Assembly (NCBI RefSeq): GCF_900102085.1 | Contig: NZ_FMVM01000004.1 | Coordinates: 124,001-188,000, forward strand | DNA from: Paenibacillus polysaccharolyticus | GTDB taxonomy: Bacteria > Bacillota > Bacilli > Paenibacillales > Paenibacillaceae | Direction: 5' to 3' | Length of the DNA: 64,000 nt | Shown: positions 1 through 8,990 of the stretch, in pieces | Layout: the number at the start of each line of letters is the position of its first letter | How positions within the stretch are numbered: position 1 is the first letter of the stretch | The notes under the pieces: generated by a model | What the model was told of the DNA's origin: nothing | The model's input: the letters and a program-made list of their open reading frames with translations, nothing else | The model's database searches: none | Position numbers and translations under genes: made by a program

Positions 1-1
1 G

Positions 2-1906
2 TATCATACGAAAAATTCGTATTTTGGACAGCTGGACACAGCCACGTTCCCGAAAGACTCGTATTACATCTATCAAGCCGCCTGGACGGATTATAAAAAA
101 AGTCCAATGGTGCATATCTTCCCTTACTGGGATTTTAGCCCTGGTCAGATCATTGATGTTCGTGTGTGCAGTAATGCGCCCAAAATTGAATTAAAGCTCA
201 ATGGTGAAACCATCGGAACGTATGATATCGACCATGCCTATGGAACCCAGTTGTCCGGTTGGTGGAAAGTGCCGTTTGAAGAGGGTGAACTGAAAGCCAT
301 CGCATACGATGAGCATGGTACGGTGATTGCCACCGATGTACAGCGTTCTTTTACCGATGCGAAGAAGCTTCTTCTGCATGCTGATCGGCAGGAGCTCCAG
401 TCCGATGGGAAAGACCTTATTTTTGTGGAAATTACGGTTGAAGATGAAGCAGGTCATCCCGTGCACAATGCCAATAACCGTGTGCAGGTGAAGGTGTCCG
501 GTGCGGGACGTTTGCTCGGTCTGGATAACGGGGATAGCACGGACTATGACCCGTATAAAGGGCTTAGCAGAAGGTTGTTCAGCGGTAAGCTGATGGTGAT
601 TATTGGATCGACGAATGAGGCAGGAACAATTCAGGTCGAAGTGTCTTCGGAAGGACTAGAAGGAGCAACAGCTACATTCGGATCTAAGGTAGCGGATGTG
701 GAGCGAGAATCCATAACAGTGGATGCAAAACCTGTCTTCATGAAAAATGAAAAGCGCCCGGTACTGACGGGTCACGCTCAGGAGATTCCTCTGCGCAAAA
801 TTGAAATCATCAGTGAATCAGGACAAATTCTTGATGCCTCTAACCCGGAAGTGATAGTTATAGCCAAACTGTACCCGGAAAATACTTCCTATCGGGATGT
901 GCAATGGTCTGTTGTAAATGATGCTGGTATCGTGTCCAATATTGCCAAGGTAGAAGTGATCACTTCTGGAACGAGCGACGAGCCAGGTTCACAGAGTATA
1001 GACGTAGACGAGAAAAGGCATAGGGTCAGAGTATCAGCTATGGGCGACGGGGATTTCCGTTTGCGTGCAACCAGCAACAATGGTACAGACAAACCCAAAC
1101 TCATCTCCCAACTGGAGTTCAAGGCAGAAGGTTTGGGTACAGCCTACAAAGATCCGTATGGATTTATCTCAGGTGGCCTGTATGACTATACCAAAGGTGA
1201 TGTGGGCAACGGTAATGAACGTGGCGTAGCTACCAGCAGGGACAGCGAAACTCATGTGGGCTTTCGCAATATTGACTTCGGCCCATACGGCTCGGATACG
1301 ATCACGATTCCCATTTTTGCGCTGTCGAGTGAAACATATTTCCTTCAAATCTGGGAAGGCATGCCGGGTGAAGAGGGCAATGTGATGATTGCCGATGTCG
1401 TGTACGACAAGGAATCGATATGGAATGTATACCAGGAGGAGACGTATCGTCTGTCCAAACGACTCAGCGGCATTACGTCGATCTGCTTTGTGCTGAAACA
1501 GAAGATTCATATTAAGGGCTTTTCATTTGAACGTCAAAGCAGGGCTTTTGAAACCAATGCAGCTGCGTCTTGCGATCATCTGTACGGAGATACGTTCACG
1601 ATTGAGAACGACCGTGTGGCAGGCATCGGGAATAACGTTTCGCTGGAGTTTGAGCAGATGGACTTCACGAGTGAAGGTGCATCCAAACTAGTGATCTATG
1701 GCGCTTCAGCGATAGATAAAAACACGATTCATATCCGCTTCTCGGGTGCGAACGGGCAGAGCAACCAACTGGTGGAGTTTACTCAATCCGAAGGGTACGA
1801 GGAACGGACATTTGAATTAGAACCGGTATACGGGGAGCAAAAGGTAACTTTTATTTTTCTGCCAGGTAGTCAGTTTGACTTTGGCTGGTTCCGGTTCGAG
1901 AAGTAA
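2..1906 (+). CDS. GH2-family beta-galactosidase, C-terminal part (5' end outside window)
   Basis: The frame is open from base 2 and lacks a start, so the catalytic TIM barrel lies upstream of the window. The visible part opens with the GH2 C-terminal region (SYYIYQAAWTDYKKSP, then HIFPYWDFSPGQ), which resembles the DUF4982-type linker. An Ig-like domain with LLGLDNGDSTDYDPYKG follows; this is typical of large multidomain bacterial beta-galactosidases. A Big-like module (IPLRKIEIISESGQILDASN) and two jelly-roll, carbohydrate-binding-like modules occupy the rest, about residues 380-635. The enzyme probably releases beta-linked galactose or a related sugar from plant glycans. No membrane anchor is visible. 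A bidirectional hairpin terminator follows. Family confidence is high; the exact substrate is unknown. Confidence 0.85.
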   Translation, partial: YHTKNSYFGQLDTATFPKDSYYIYQAAWTDYKKSPMVHIFPYWDFSPGQIIDVRVCSNAPKIELKLNGETIGTYDIDHAYGTQLSGWWKVPFEEGELKAIAYDEHGTVIATDVQRSFTDAKKLLLHADRQELQSDGKDLIFVEITVEDEAGHPVHNANNRVQVKVSGAGRLLGLDNGDSTDYDPYKGLSRRLFSGKLMVIIGSTNEAGTIQVEVSSEGLEGATATFGSKVADVERESITVDAKPVFMKNEKRPVLTGHAQEIPLRKIEIISESGQILDASNPEVIVIAKLYPENTSYRDVQWSVVNDAGIVSNIAKVEVITSGTSDEPGSQSIDVDEKRHRVRVSAMGDGDFRLRATSNNGTDKPKLISQLEFKAEGLGTAYKDPYGFISGGLYDYTKGDVGNGNERGVATSRDSETHVGFRNIDFGPYGSDTITIPIFALSSETYFLQIWEGMPGEEGNVMIADVVYDKESIWNVYQEETYRLSKRLSGITSICFVLKQKIHIKGFSFERQSRAFETNAAASCDHLYGDTFTIENDRVAGIGNNVSLEFEQMDFTSEGASKLVIYGASAIDKNTIHIRFSGANGQSNQLVEFTQSEGYEERTFELEPVYGEQKVTFIFLPGSQFDFGWFRFEK

Positions 1907-2000
1907 ATAAGGAAGAGCACATACACCTAAGTACCATGCACAAGGAAAGTACGAAAAATACAAGTTTATATCAGAAACCGCCTCTTGCATAAATAGATAC

Positions 2001-2062
2001 AAAAATCCTCCTGAAATCTTAGATGCTGCTTCTTAACAGCTACTGATTTCAGGAGGATTTTT
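2001..2062. terminator. Bidirectional rho-independent terminator
   Basis: A 17-bp inverted repeat (AAAAATCCTCCTGAAAT with ATTTCAGGAGGATTTTT) flanks a roughly 28-base loop. T-tracts on both strands fit termination of the beta-galactosidase and of the convergent RCC1-repeat gene. Confidence 0.8.
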
Positions 2063-2140
2063 CAGTTCGTGTGTATGCTTAGCTTTCTAAGTTGGCTACA
2101 AGTGTTAACTAATTTGTCAATGTGCGGGTATTATCTTCCG

Positions 2141-3772
2141 TCAGTTCACTTCATCAATCGTTACTTTGGCGGTGTTACTATCCCAGGTTACGTCCAGCCC
2201 AAGCCCTCGCAACATGTCATAAGGTGCTGTGGTGGCTCCAGAGTAGTTGCCAATGGGTTCACGTAGCGATATAACCTGTTCTTCCTGCGGGTCAAGCTTA
2301 TTTAAGGTGGATACCGTGTATTGCAGTTCATTCGGCTTGATCGTAATGATCCGATCGTTATATTTTAAGGTATAGTGACTTATTAATCCTACAGCAGTAT
2401 GCACCTCAAATGTTGCTCCAAGTGCTAACGCAATCGTTTTGATCGGAAGTTGGAGCGTTCCACTCGTTTCTACTGCAGGATACACGGATTGTAGTAACTT
2501 GCCATTCACATAGATATCTGTACCTAGCTTAGCTTGAACAGGGATGTACACCATGCCTCCCGAAGATGTGGCCGGCGCGCCTGCCTCCTGATATTTGTCA
2601 CCACCCCATCCCCAGACGTTTCCATCGGAGGAAAGTGCAAGACTATGGTAGTACCCGGCAGACACACCTTTGATATCCGATAACTGCTTTATTTTCCCTT
2701 GTTTGCCCGTTACGGTTTTTCCGAAGCTGTATACCTCGCCTTTTGTAGTCACCAGAAGTACATAATTGGAGCTTGCATCCAACGTTTTCACTTTAAGTTC
2801 GTGGTGGTATGGAATCCGTTTTCCTTGCACATCCATTCTCCAGACTCTACCTTTCGAATCGAGCGCCATCAGTTGCCCGCCTTTACTCGTGATGGACGTG
2901 ATATTGGTGAGGCCTTTGACTGGCTTTGCTTTGGAAGGGAGACTGCCCGCTTTATCCGCTTCTTTCCATGTCCAGACAGAACCGTCTTTTTTTAGCGCAT
3001 ATCCATCGTAACCAGAAAGCGTCGTTTGCACGACATTTTTCAAACCGCTGATTCGGTGCAGGGTGGGCTTCTTCCCAGCCTCCTCGTTCATCGTGTTAGG
3101 AAGCTTCTGAGGTGGGGTCTGCCAGGATTGAACGGTACCATCCCGAAGGAGGGCTACACTCATGAAAGATCCTGCGGTAACATGTCTAGCATCGGTGATG
3201 CCAGGAACTTGACTGGGGGTTCTGCCATCTCCCCACTGCCACACGGTTCCGTCTGCTTGAACAGCTACACTGTATCCCCCACCGGAGTTAGAGATTGCTG
3301 TGACATTGGTTAAGTGCGGAATACGGACAGGACTGAATGTATGGCGATACCTCACCGTGTCGCTGATTCCCAGCTCTCCTAACAGGTTTCGTCCCCATGT
3401 CCATACAGAACCGTCACTTCTTAACGCCACCGTGTAATAGTAACCTCCTGCTACTTGAGTGTAGTGGAGCTCCTGAGCTGTATTGGAAGTTACAGAGGAT
3501 TCGGGAGAGGAGCCTGAAGAGAAGCCTGAAGAGAAGGCCGAGACTGCTCGATCTGAAGCGCTCCCTGTGAAAGCCTGCTGGTCATTGGCTGCGTACGTAG
3601 TAGACACTGAAGGCAGCGTAGCTATGAGCAGAGTAGAGACAACACTAGCTGAAATGATGATTCTACTGAAGCGGCGAAGGGATGCACTTTGTTGCTTGCG
3701 GGCTAGATTGGCCAGCGAGGAAAAGGGTGCTTTTTCTGTTGTTACATGATTAGCTTGATTATCGGAATACAT
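2141..3772 (-). CDS. Secreted RCC1-repeat protein with C-terminal stalk domain
   Basis: A basic N-terminus followed by a hydrophobic stretch at about residues 38-58 looks like a signal peptide with cleavage near TYAAND. From about residue 103 the protein carries RCC1-type blades, recognisable by repeats such as YTVALRSDGSVWTWG, YSVAVQADGTVWQWGDG and HSLALSSDGNVWGWGGD, which should fold as a beta-propeller. The last roughly 115 residues (IYVNGKLLQSVYP, LPIKTIALALGATFEV) match the stalk domain of copper-amine-oxidase N-terminal type common in Paenibacillus secreted proteins. The ATG is preceded by GAGGCGATC. The role is unknown, probably extracellular binding or wall association. Confidence 0.8.
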   Translation of the reverse strand: MYSDNQANHVTTEKAPFSSLANLARKQQSASLRRFSRIIISASVVSTLLIATLPSVSTTYAANDQQAFTGSASDRAVSAFSSGFSSGSSPESSVTSNTAQELHYTQVAGGYYYTVALRSDGSVWTWGRNLLGELGISDTVRYRHTFSPVRIPHLTNVTAISNSGGGYSVAVQADGTVWQWGDGRTPSQVPGITDARHVTAGSFMSVALLRDGTVQSWQTPPQKLPNTMNEEAGKKPTLHRISGLKNVVQTTLSGYDGYALKKDGSVWTWKEADKAGSLPSKAKPVKGLTNITSITSKGGQLMALDSKGRVWRMDVQGKRIPYHHELKVKTLDASSNYVLLVTTKGEVYSFGKTVTGKQGKIKQLSDIKGVSAGYYHSLALSSDGNVWGWGGDKYQEAGAPATSSGGMVYIPVQAKLGTDIYVNGKLLQSVYPAVETSGTLQLPIKTIALALGATFEVHTAVGLISHYTLKYNDRIITIKPNELQYTVSTLNKLDPQEEQVISLREPIGNYSGATTAPYDMLRGLGLDVTWDSNTAKVTIDEVN

Positions 3773-3968
3773 AAGATCGCCTCTTTTGGAAGGATGATGG
3801 TAAAAATGGAAGTGCTGTTAAATAAACGTAAGAACTAGCTCGAAGGTTACATGAATTGAAGAGATTTCACTAAAAAAGTTGCAGGAGATGTTGCAGAGTT
3901 TGGACATCCATTTTCAAAAAATGTAACTTATCCAGTCCAGGTCACGTTGTACATATGAGGTGATTGCA

Positions 3969-4445
3969 ATGGGAAAATATTTTATTATGTTATGTTTGGC
4001 AGTTGTACTCGCAACAGGCTGTAGTCCGAATGATCCGCAGCAGACTGTCGATCCGGTAGAGAAGAAAAATCCTTTTCCTGCTATAGTTGAGCCGCATAAC
4101 GGGGAGCAAGCAGAAAAAAGTGGAGATGTTGTCTTCCTCCATGGAGAGATGCGAAACCGAGAGAAGTGGGAGTCTTTTATGCAAAATGTGAAACAGAATC
4201 AACCGGACCACGTCCGGGTCACCATGTATACAATTGAAGGCGATCCGGTCATCCATGAGCTACTCTATGACGGTACGCTGTTTCAATCCACCTATGATGC
4301 GACAAGAGATAAGTATGGCTCCAGAGAAGAGATCATGACGAATACTTGCAAGGGATTGGAACTGACCAAAATGGAACGAGGAGAATCAGTGTACGTTTTA
4401 ACCAATTGTGAGAAGCAAAATAGTTTCTACTTTCCAAAGATGTAG
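3969..4445 (+). CDS. DUF4362-like lipoprotein
   Basis: The ATG at 3969 has GAGGTGA five bases upstream; a GTG nine bases earlier lies inside that ribosome binding site and is rejected. The N-terminus MGKYFIMLCLAVVLATGC is a lipoprotein signal with lipobox ATGC, so the mature protein starts at Cys18 and is anchored outside the membrane. The body, with GDVVFLHGEMRNREKWESF and VRVTMYTIEGDPVIHELLYD, resembles DUF4362 proteins of Bacillales, which have no defined function. It lies alone between divergent and unrelated genes. Confidence 0.75.
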   Translation: MGKYFIMLCLAVVLATGCSPNDPQQTVDPVEKKNPFPAIVEPHNGEQAEKSGDVVFLHGEMRNREKWESFMQNVKQNQPDHVRVTMYTIEGDPVIHELLYDGTLFQSTYDATRDKYGSREEIMTNTCKGLELTKMERGESVYVLTNCEKQNSFYFPKM

Positions 4446-4610
4446 AAGAAAGATAAGAGTTACGAATGATGAATGTTTAAGAATGAACACTGAATGGCGC
4501 AGCGATGAAAAAAGGGTGCTCTGGTGGGATTCTTTTGGGATATGAACAGGTTTATATAGAGTAGGGTAGATTGTCGAAGTTTTATTTTTTCCTATGAAAG
4601 GGGTCATCAC

Positions 4611-6065
4611 ATGAGAGATGTACTAACAGATTGGCAAGCTTCATCTCAGTTCTATCATTCGGTTCTTGTCCAGAGACAGCTGGCCCCGATCTTGAAGGAG
4701 GCATGGTTGAAGCAGCTTATGGAAGGGATCATGTGGGTGCTTCTGGGTATCATTGTCGTTCAATTGCTGATCCGGGTGAGGGCTCGCTTGAGCAAGGGAC
4801 CTTTCACAGACGAAGAAGTGGAGCAAGCAGACCCACTGTTTCTCGCCTATTTGCGGAGTAAGGGCAGGCTGAAGTTGAAGGACACGCAGGCGACCATGTT
4901 CCAGTTAATTCGTAAAGGCATATTGTCGATGCGAGTTGTGAAAACGAAAGGACGATATCGGAATGACCCGGGGGAAAGCAATCCTCAACTTACACCTAAA
5001 ACAACATTGGAGTACAGTGTGGAATCCTCGGTTACTAGCAGTTCGCCGGATGAACAGGGTCTATTACAATGGCTATTCTCTACCTATGGTTTCGGTAAAC
5101 AACGGCTGAGGCTCGATGCTTTGGCTGGGCCAAGCGAAGCGGAAAGTAAGCGGAGAGAAGCCATGAAATACTACCGGCTTAAAGAAAAGGCGCTGAGCGA
5201 AGGCGTTCAGTCGTGGAAGGAACAAGTCGTAGAGACGAGAGACTGGGGACAGCTGATTCGAACACCGTTGCTTTTGCGATTGCTTGTCTATGTCATGTTT
5301 CCTATTCTGATGCTCCTTACAGGTATCGTGTGTTTTGTAGATCGTGTGTCTGTGCCGGGCGTGATAGGTCTGGCAGCTACAGTGGTGATCTGGTTCTTGG
5401 TCATTCGGAAAATTCATGTGCGTTTGCTCTATCAAGCGGCTTGTGTAGGATTAATAATCAGCCTCACCGTGGCGATCAACGGCAATTCAGCGTTTACTTC
5501 ATCGCTATACAGTATTATATTTCTGTCTATTTTTGTTCGTCTGTTCTTGCCTGCTAGAGAAGTGGCTCCATCTGCGAGAGATTGGGAGGCCTCTATGCGT
5601 CACTGGCGTAAACGATACAGAAAGGGCATTCCAGTCGAGCGCCTGAGTGAGTCGCCAGAAGTGTTGGAACAGATCATTCAGACCGCTCTGGTGCTGGGCA
5701 TTGGATCACGATGCTTACGTAAAACGGATTGGTCTGTGTTACAGCAACACCATGATCCAGAGCTCAGACGCCTTGCGGATCGTGAACCTGCATCAGATAA
5801 CAGTGTACCTGGATCAACAACATTAAAACATACACCTCTATTGGTGCTAGCTTTGCATCTGCGAGGCATATTCAGGCCGATGTTTGCGGCAGAGTTTCCA
5901 TTTGATCGCACCAATTATGTCTTCGCCACGATATTCCCTGATTCGGGTGGAAGCAGCGGTCACACTTCGGTCAATACGGATAGCTACAGCGGGGACGGTC
6001 ATCATCACGGATCAGACAGCGGGGATTCCGGCGGGGGTGGGGACTCGGGCGGTGGTGGAGATTGA
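4611..6065 (+). CDS. DUF2207-like multi-pass membrane protein
   Basis: The ATG follows AAAGGGG with suitable spacing. Hydrophobic segments lie at about residues 38-57, and a cluster at about 218-315 forms four more helices. A long cytoplasmic region (residues 60-215) contains an element resembling the C-terminal half of DUF2207 proteins (LFLAYLRSKGRLKLKDTQA, MFQLIRKGILSMRVV). The tail ends in a low-complexity Ser/Gly/Asp/His stretch, as in many DUF2207 and TIGR04222-type proteins. The extracellular beta domain usual at the N-terminus of full DUF2207 proteins is absent, so the protein may be a short variant. Its function is unknown. Confidence 0.55.
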   Translation: MRDVLTDWQASSQFYHSVLVQRQLAPILKEAWLKQLMEGIMWVLLGIIVVQLLIRVRARLSKGPFTDEEVEQADPLFLAYLRSKGRLKLKDTQATMFQLIRKGILSMRVVKTKGRYRNDPGESNPQLTPKTTLEYSVESSVTSSSPDEQGLLQWLFSTYGFGKQRLRLDALAGPSEAESKRREAMKYYRLKEKALSEGVQSWKEQVVETRDWGQLIRTPLLLRLLVYVMFPILMLLTGIVCFVDRVSVPGVIGLAATVVIWFLVIRKIHVRLLYQAACVGLIISLTVAINGNSAFTSSLYSIIFLSIFVRLFLPAREVAPSARDWEASMRHWRKRYRKGIPVERLSESPEVLEQIIQTALVLGIGSRCLRKTDWSVLQQHHDPELRRLADREPASDNSVPGSTTLKHTPLLVLALHLRGIFRPMFAAEFPFDRTNYVFATIFPDSGGSSGHTSVNTDSYSGDGHHHGSDSGDSGGGGDSGGGGD

Positions 6066-6299
6066 TTATCATGGATTGAAATGATGCCTCCGCTGAACGC
6101 CTGTTCTTCATATGGGAGCCTAATAATACATCAAATTAGATAGGGTATGCGTACATGTGCAAGCTTGGCTGACTAGAGTAGTTACCTAATTACCGAATTG
6201 CTGAGGGAGAAAATGATCCTTCTGTTCATTCCAAAGACAATTTCCATTTGTTAAAATTTAGGTATAACGACTATGATCAGGTTTGGTGGTGAAAACGGC

Positions 6300-7502
6300 A
6301 TGTTGCGGATTCAGGTACACCCCGATGAATTGGATGCCAAGGCACGTTATGTTCAGCAATGTAAATTGGATTTGGACCGAATGGTTCGTGAACTGGATAA
6401 ATCTCTGAATATGCTACAATCCGAATGGTCGGGGGTTACACAAGAAAAGTTCTTCTGGGATTTTATGGAGGTCAAGCATGTTTTCCCGTCAACACTCGGT
6501 ATGCTGGATAATATTCAGAAGGAGTTTACCTTCATTGCAAATAATTTCAGGACGACAGACAGCACAGGTGAGGTGGCTCTGTACATCCCCAATGAGTTGA
6601 AACCAAGTTTTTTCACTGGAGCAGTGGACAAAGCCATTGGTGACACCGTTACAGGTCTGGGCGAGACAGCCGAAGCACTCATCTATAATCCGTTAAGCAC
6701 ATTAGGCAGTATGGCTTATGCGATGACTATAGGTAAGGTAGTTGACGCTGGACGTGGACTCGCCTTTGCTTGGGATGCGGCCTGGGGCAACGGAACAGCA
6801 AGGTCTGACATCGAGCAGTTTGTCGATGAGAAGAAAAAACAACTCGATGAGGACGAGTCAGGTTATGTTAAAGGTGCGATGGTTGGCCAAGCCCTCTCTT
6901 ATTTTATCTTCGGCAGAGCCTTACACCCGAAGGAACGTCATGAATCGGGTGGAGGAGGGGGAGGTAAGAAGGAGACTGAGCAGGGGAATGTGAAAGAGGG
7001 AAATGCAGGCACTGTTCAGAAACAAAAGGAAATAATTAAATCTTTTAAACATTTGAGTGATTTTGAAAAAAATACTCTAATGCAAAGAGCACGTGATGGA
7101 GTTATTAATCCTGAAAAATGGACAGGAACTATATCAGGAGTGAAAGAGTTTAAGAACGTTGATGAATTTAAAATAGCTGATAAATGGCTCCGAGAGGGGA
7201 AGAATGTAGAAAAGTTAGCTGATGTTAAGGGGAAGGATGGGAACTTAGTTCCAGGTGCTGATTTTAATGTAGATGAAGTAATTATTGAAGCGAAAACAGC
7301 TAAAAGTAAAAATATAAATACCACTTCTAAAAAAGCCATTGAGGCAATCAATAGACAGGGAGAAAATGTTGTAATAGATGGTAGAGAAGTTGGGTACACA
7401 GTTGAAGATGCAAAACGGATTATAGAAATAATCAATAGAAAGACGGGAGGAAAAGGAAATACAGAGATTTGGATAAATGACGGATCTGTTATTAAAAATT
7501 AA
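6300..7502 (+). CDS. WXG-type polymorphic toxin with C-terminal nuclease-like domain
   Basis: The ATG at 6300 has GGTGGTGA upstream; an ATG 27 bases earlier lacks a ribosome binding site. Residues 1-100 form a helical hairpin with the type VII turn W43-S44-G45 (SEWSGVTQEKFFWDF). A middle helical region leads to six glycines (residues 217-222). Beyond them, base composition becomes AT-rich and a new C-terminal domain of about 160 residues begins. It contains D321, E330 and K332 in ADFNVDEVIIEAKTA, a pattern like PD-(D/E)xK or CdiA-type tRNA nuclease tips (inference). The gene is 18 bases ahead of a small zinc-ribbon protein, the likely immunity partner. It is probably an interbacterial effector secreted by an ESX/Yuk system encoded elsewhere. 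Confidence 0.72.
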   Translation: MLRIQVHPDELDAKARYVQQCKLDLDRMVRELDKSLNMLQSEWSGVTQEKFFWDFMEVKHVFPSTLGMLDNIQKEFTFIANNFRTTDSTGEVALYIPNELKPSFFTGAVDKAIGDTVTGLGETAEALIYNPLSTLGSMAYAMTIGKVVDAGRGLAFAWDAAWGNGTARSDIEQFVDEKKKQLDEDESGYVKGAMVGQALSYFIFGRALHPKERHESGGGGGGKKETEQGNVKEGNAGTVQKQKEIIKSFKHLSDFEKNTLMQRARDGVINPEKWTGTISGVKEFKNVDEFKIADKWLREGKNVEKLADVKGKDGNLVPGADFNVDEVIIEAKTAKSKNINTTSKKAIEAINRQGENVVIDGREVGYTVEDAKRIIEIINRKTGGKGNTEIWINDGSVIKN

Positions 7503-7520
7503 TAAAAGGGGATGGAATAA

Positions 7521-7760
7521 ATGGCGTCTTTTCAATGCAAATGTGGATATGTACTTTCGAACAGCCAAGCACCAGACGATGTAACTATATGGGCTTATAC
7601 CGATCGTGAGTGGGATGAAATCACAAGTGATATTACAGATATTATAGATTTACCTAACCCAAGAAACAGTGTATGGCGTTGTCCTAATTGTGAAACTATC
7701 TATGTGTTTGATGAACAAAACAAATTAAAGAAAAGATATATACTTGATCCAGAATTATAA
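7521..7760 (+). CDS. Candidate immunity protein with zinc ribbon
   Basis: This 79-residue soluble protein starts 18 bases after the WXG toxin, behind AAAAGGGGATGG. It carries two Cys pairs, CKCG near residue 6 and CPNC near residue 54, which together could bind one zinc ion. Position, size and acidity fit an immunity protein that neutralises the upstream nuclease domain. I do not recognise a named immunity family, so the role rests on context. Confidence 0.6.
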   Translation: MASFQCKCGYVLSNSQAPDDVTIWAYTDREWDEITSDITDIIDLPNPRNSVWRCPNCETIYVFDEQNKLKKRYILDPEL

Positions 7761-7909
7761 CCATTTTGTCTCCATAACACCCATTCTAACTGACCTGTTT
7801 GAATACGATATTGAATTGTTAGATAGATGAGGTACACGGTTGGAACGGACAATTCGAGAGGTAAGGGTTTTGTATGTGAATAGATTGGGCAATTTTAGAG
7901 GTGAGAAAC

Positions 7910-8209
7910 ATGTACCTAGATGATACGGTATGTAGAATAAACGAAATTAATTGGAGAAAAGTTGGTACTATTGTGTCTAATGAAGATGCAGATTTAGGGT
8001 ATGAATTTCTAAGAAGGATGGCTTTATTTTATAAAAATGGGAGTATTAGACCCCAACCACCGATGTTTACTAATGTAGCCAAATTACTTGATGATACTGA
8101 GAATGAATTTCCTACGTTTTCAACGACTGAACCTTTTAATAATCAGTGGACAACTTCTGCTACATATAAAAGTAGGGGAGCAAGTCTATGGAGTATTCAC
8201 TTAAACTAA
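7910..8209 (+). CDS. Hypothetical protein in toxin-immunity locus
   Basis: The ATG at 7910 is preceded by AGAGGTGAGAA; the GTG at 7901 lies inside that site. The 99-residue product is soluble, with LGYEFLRRMALFYKNGSI near the middle and no catalytic motif I can see. Its last 22 bases overlap the start of the next gene, indicating translational coupling. The AT-rich composition matches the toxin tip and the following genes. It may be an orphan immunity protein or a former toxin partner; no family recognised. Confidence 0.5.
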   Translation: MYLDDTVCRINEINWRKVGTIVSNEDADLGYEFLRRMALFYKNGSIRPQPPMFTNVAKLLDDTENEFPTFSTTEPFNNQWTTSATYKSRGASLWSIHLN

Positions 8210-8658
8210 ACAGAAGACAGGATGCCTTATGGATAAAGAATCTATTAATAAGTAAAAATCTTAAGGTGAGTTATAAAAAAAATGAAAACAATGATGAATT
8301 TGATCTGGGCAACGGTTTGAAAATAAATATATATGATAATCATTTTCCGCCAAATCATCCAGCCGCTTCTTATGAAACGATGTTCCAAGAAGAGGATTTT
8401 ATATATGAACAGACTATATCTTACGAATTAAAAAACAATCAACATTATGAAATCTGTTATAAAATGATGTACGAAAACTCATTTGCAATTCTAGAATCGC
8501 TCCATGTAAATGGAATATTCCATCACACATCCGGAGAGGAAATATTTTTTTATGCAGAAGGAACATATACGTTCAACATAACTTATCTCGAATTACTTCG
8601 GACTAATTATGAAGAGCTTCTTGAGCATATTGAATATGAGAATTTCATGGGAAGCTAA
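8188..8658 (+). CDS. Hypothetical protein, possible orphan immunity protein
   Basis: The ATG at 8188 lies inside the end of the preceding gene, with AGGGGAGC just upstream. The 156-residue acidic protein is rich in Tyr, Phe and Asn and alternates predicted strands (DLGNGLKINIYDNHFPP, GEEIFFYAEGTYTFNITYL), suggesting an alpha/beta fold. It has no signal peptide, membrane segment or recognised motif. Its place in a string of small AT-rich genes behind a polymorphic toxin suggests immunity, but this is inference only. Confidence 0.5.
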   Translation: MEYSLKLNRRQDALWIKNLLISKNLKVSYKKNENNDEFDLGNGLKINIYDNHFPPNHPAASYETMFQEEDFIYEQTISYELKNNQHYEICYKMMYENSFAILESLHVNGIFHHTSGEEIFFYAEGTYTFNITYLELLRTNYEELLEHIEYENFMGS

Positions 8659-8818
8659 CATTAGATTTAAAAGCAATTCTGTCATGTAAACGTAAGAGAG
8701 ACTTCTTATGTTCAATGTCTGTAGACTGACGGTTTCAATGTGTACTGGAAGAAAAGAGGAATCCCATTGGCGACGGACTGTTTTTTAAGTGTCCGGTTAA
8801 AGAAAGGAATTAAGATTG

Positions 8819-8971
8819 ATGAAACGATTAGCAGATATGGCTTCTCTCCATAACGATAATGAATGCTTCTACAGAATTGACGGAATTCTGAGAATTAATA
8901 ACGAAGAGGGATTTTGGAATCGGGAAGAGTACAGAACGTTGATTCAAAATCGAAACTATCAGGAGATGTAG
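8819..8971 (+). CDS. Possible 50-residue ORF within gene debris
   Basis: An ATG behind AAAGGAATT opens a frame of 50 codons ending at TAG, giving MKRLADMASLHNDNECFYRI at the N-terminus. A different frame is open at 8725-8853 (with FNVYWKKRGIPLA) and overlaps it, so the segment may be remnants of one or two decayed immunity genes. The stretch 8659-8818 has no other gene that I can see. Reality of the ORF is uncertain. Confidence 0.3.
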   Translation: MKRLADMASLHNDNECFYRIDGILRINNEEGFWNREEYRTLIQNRNYQEM

Positions 8972-8990
8972 AGAATTTCAAGGAGGTTTA

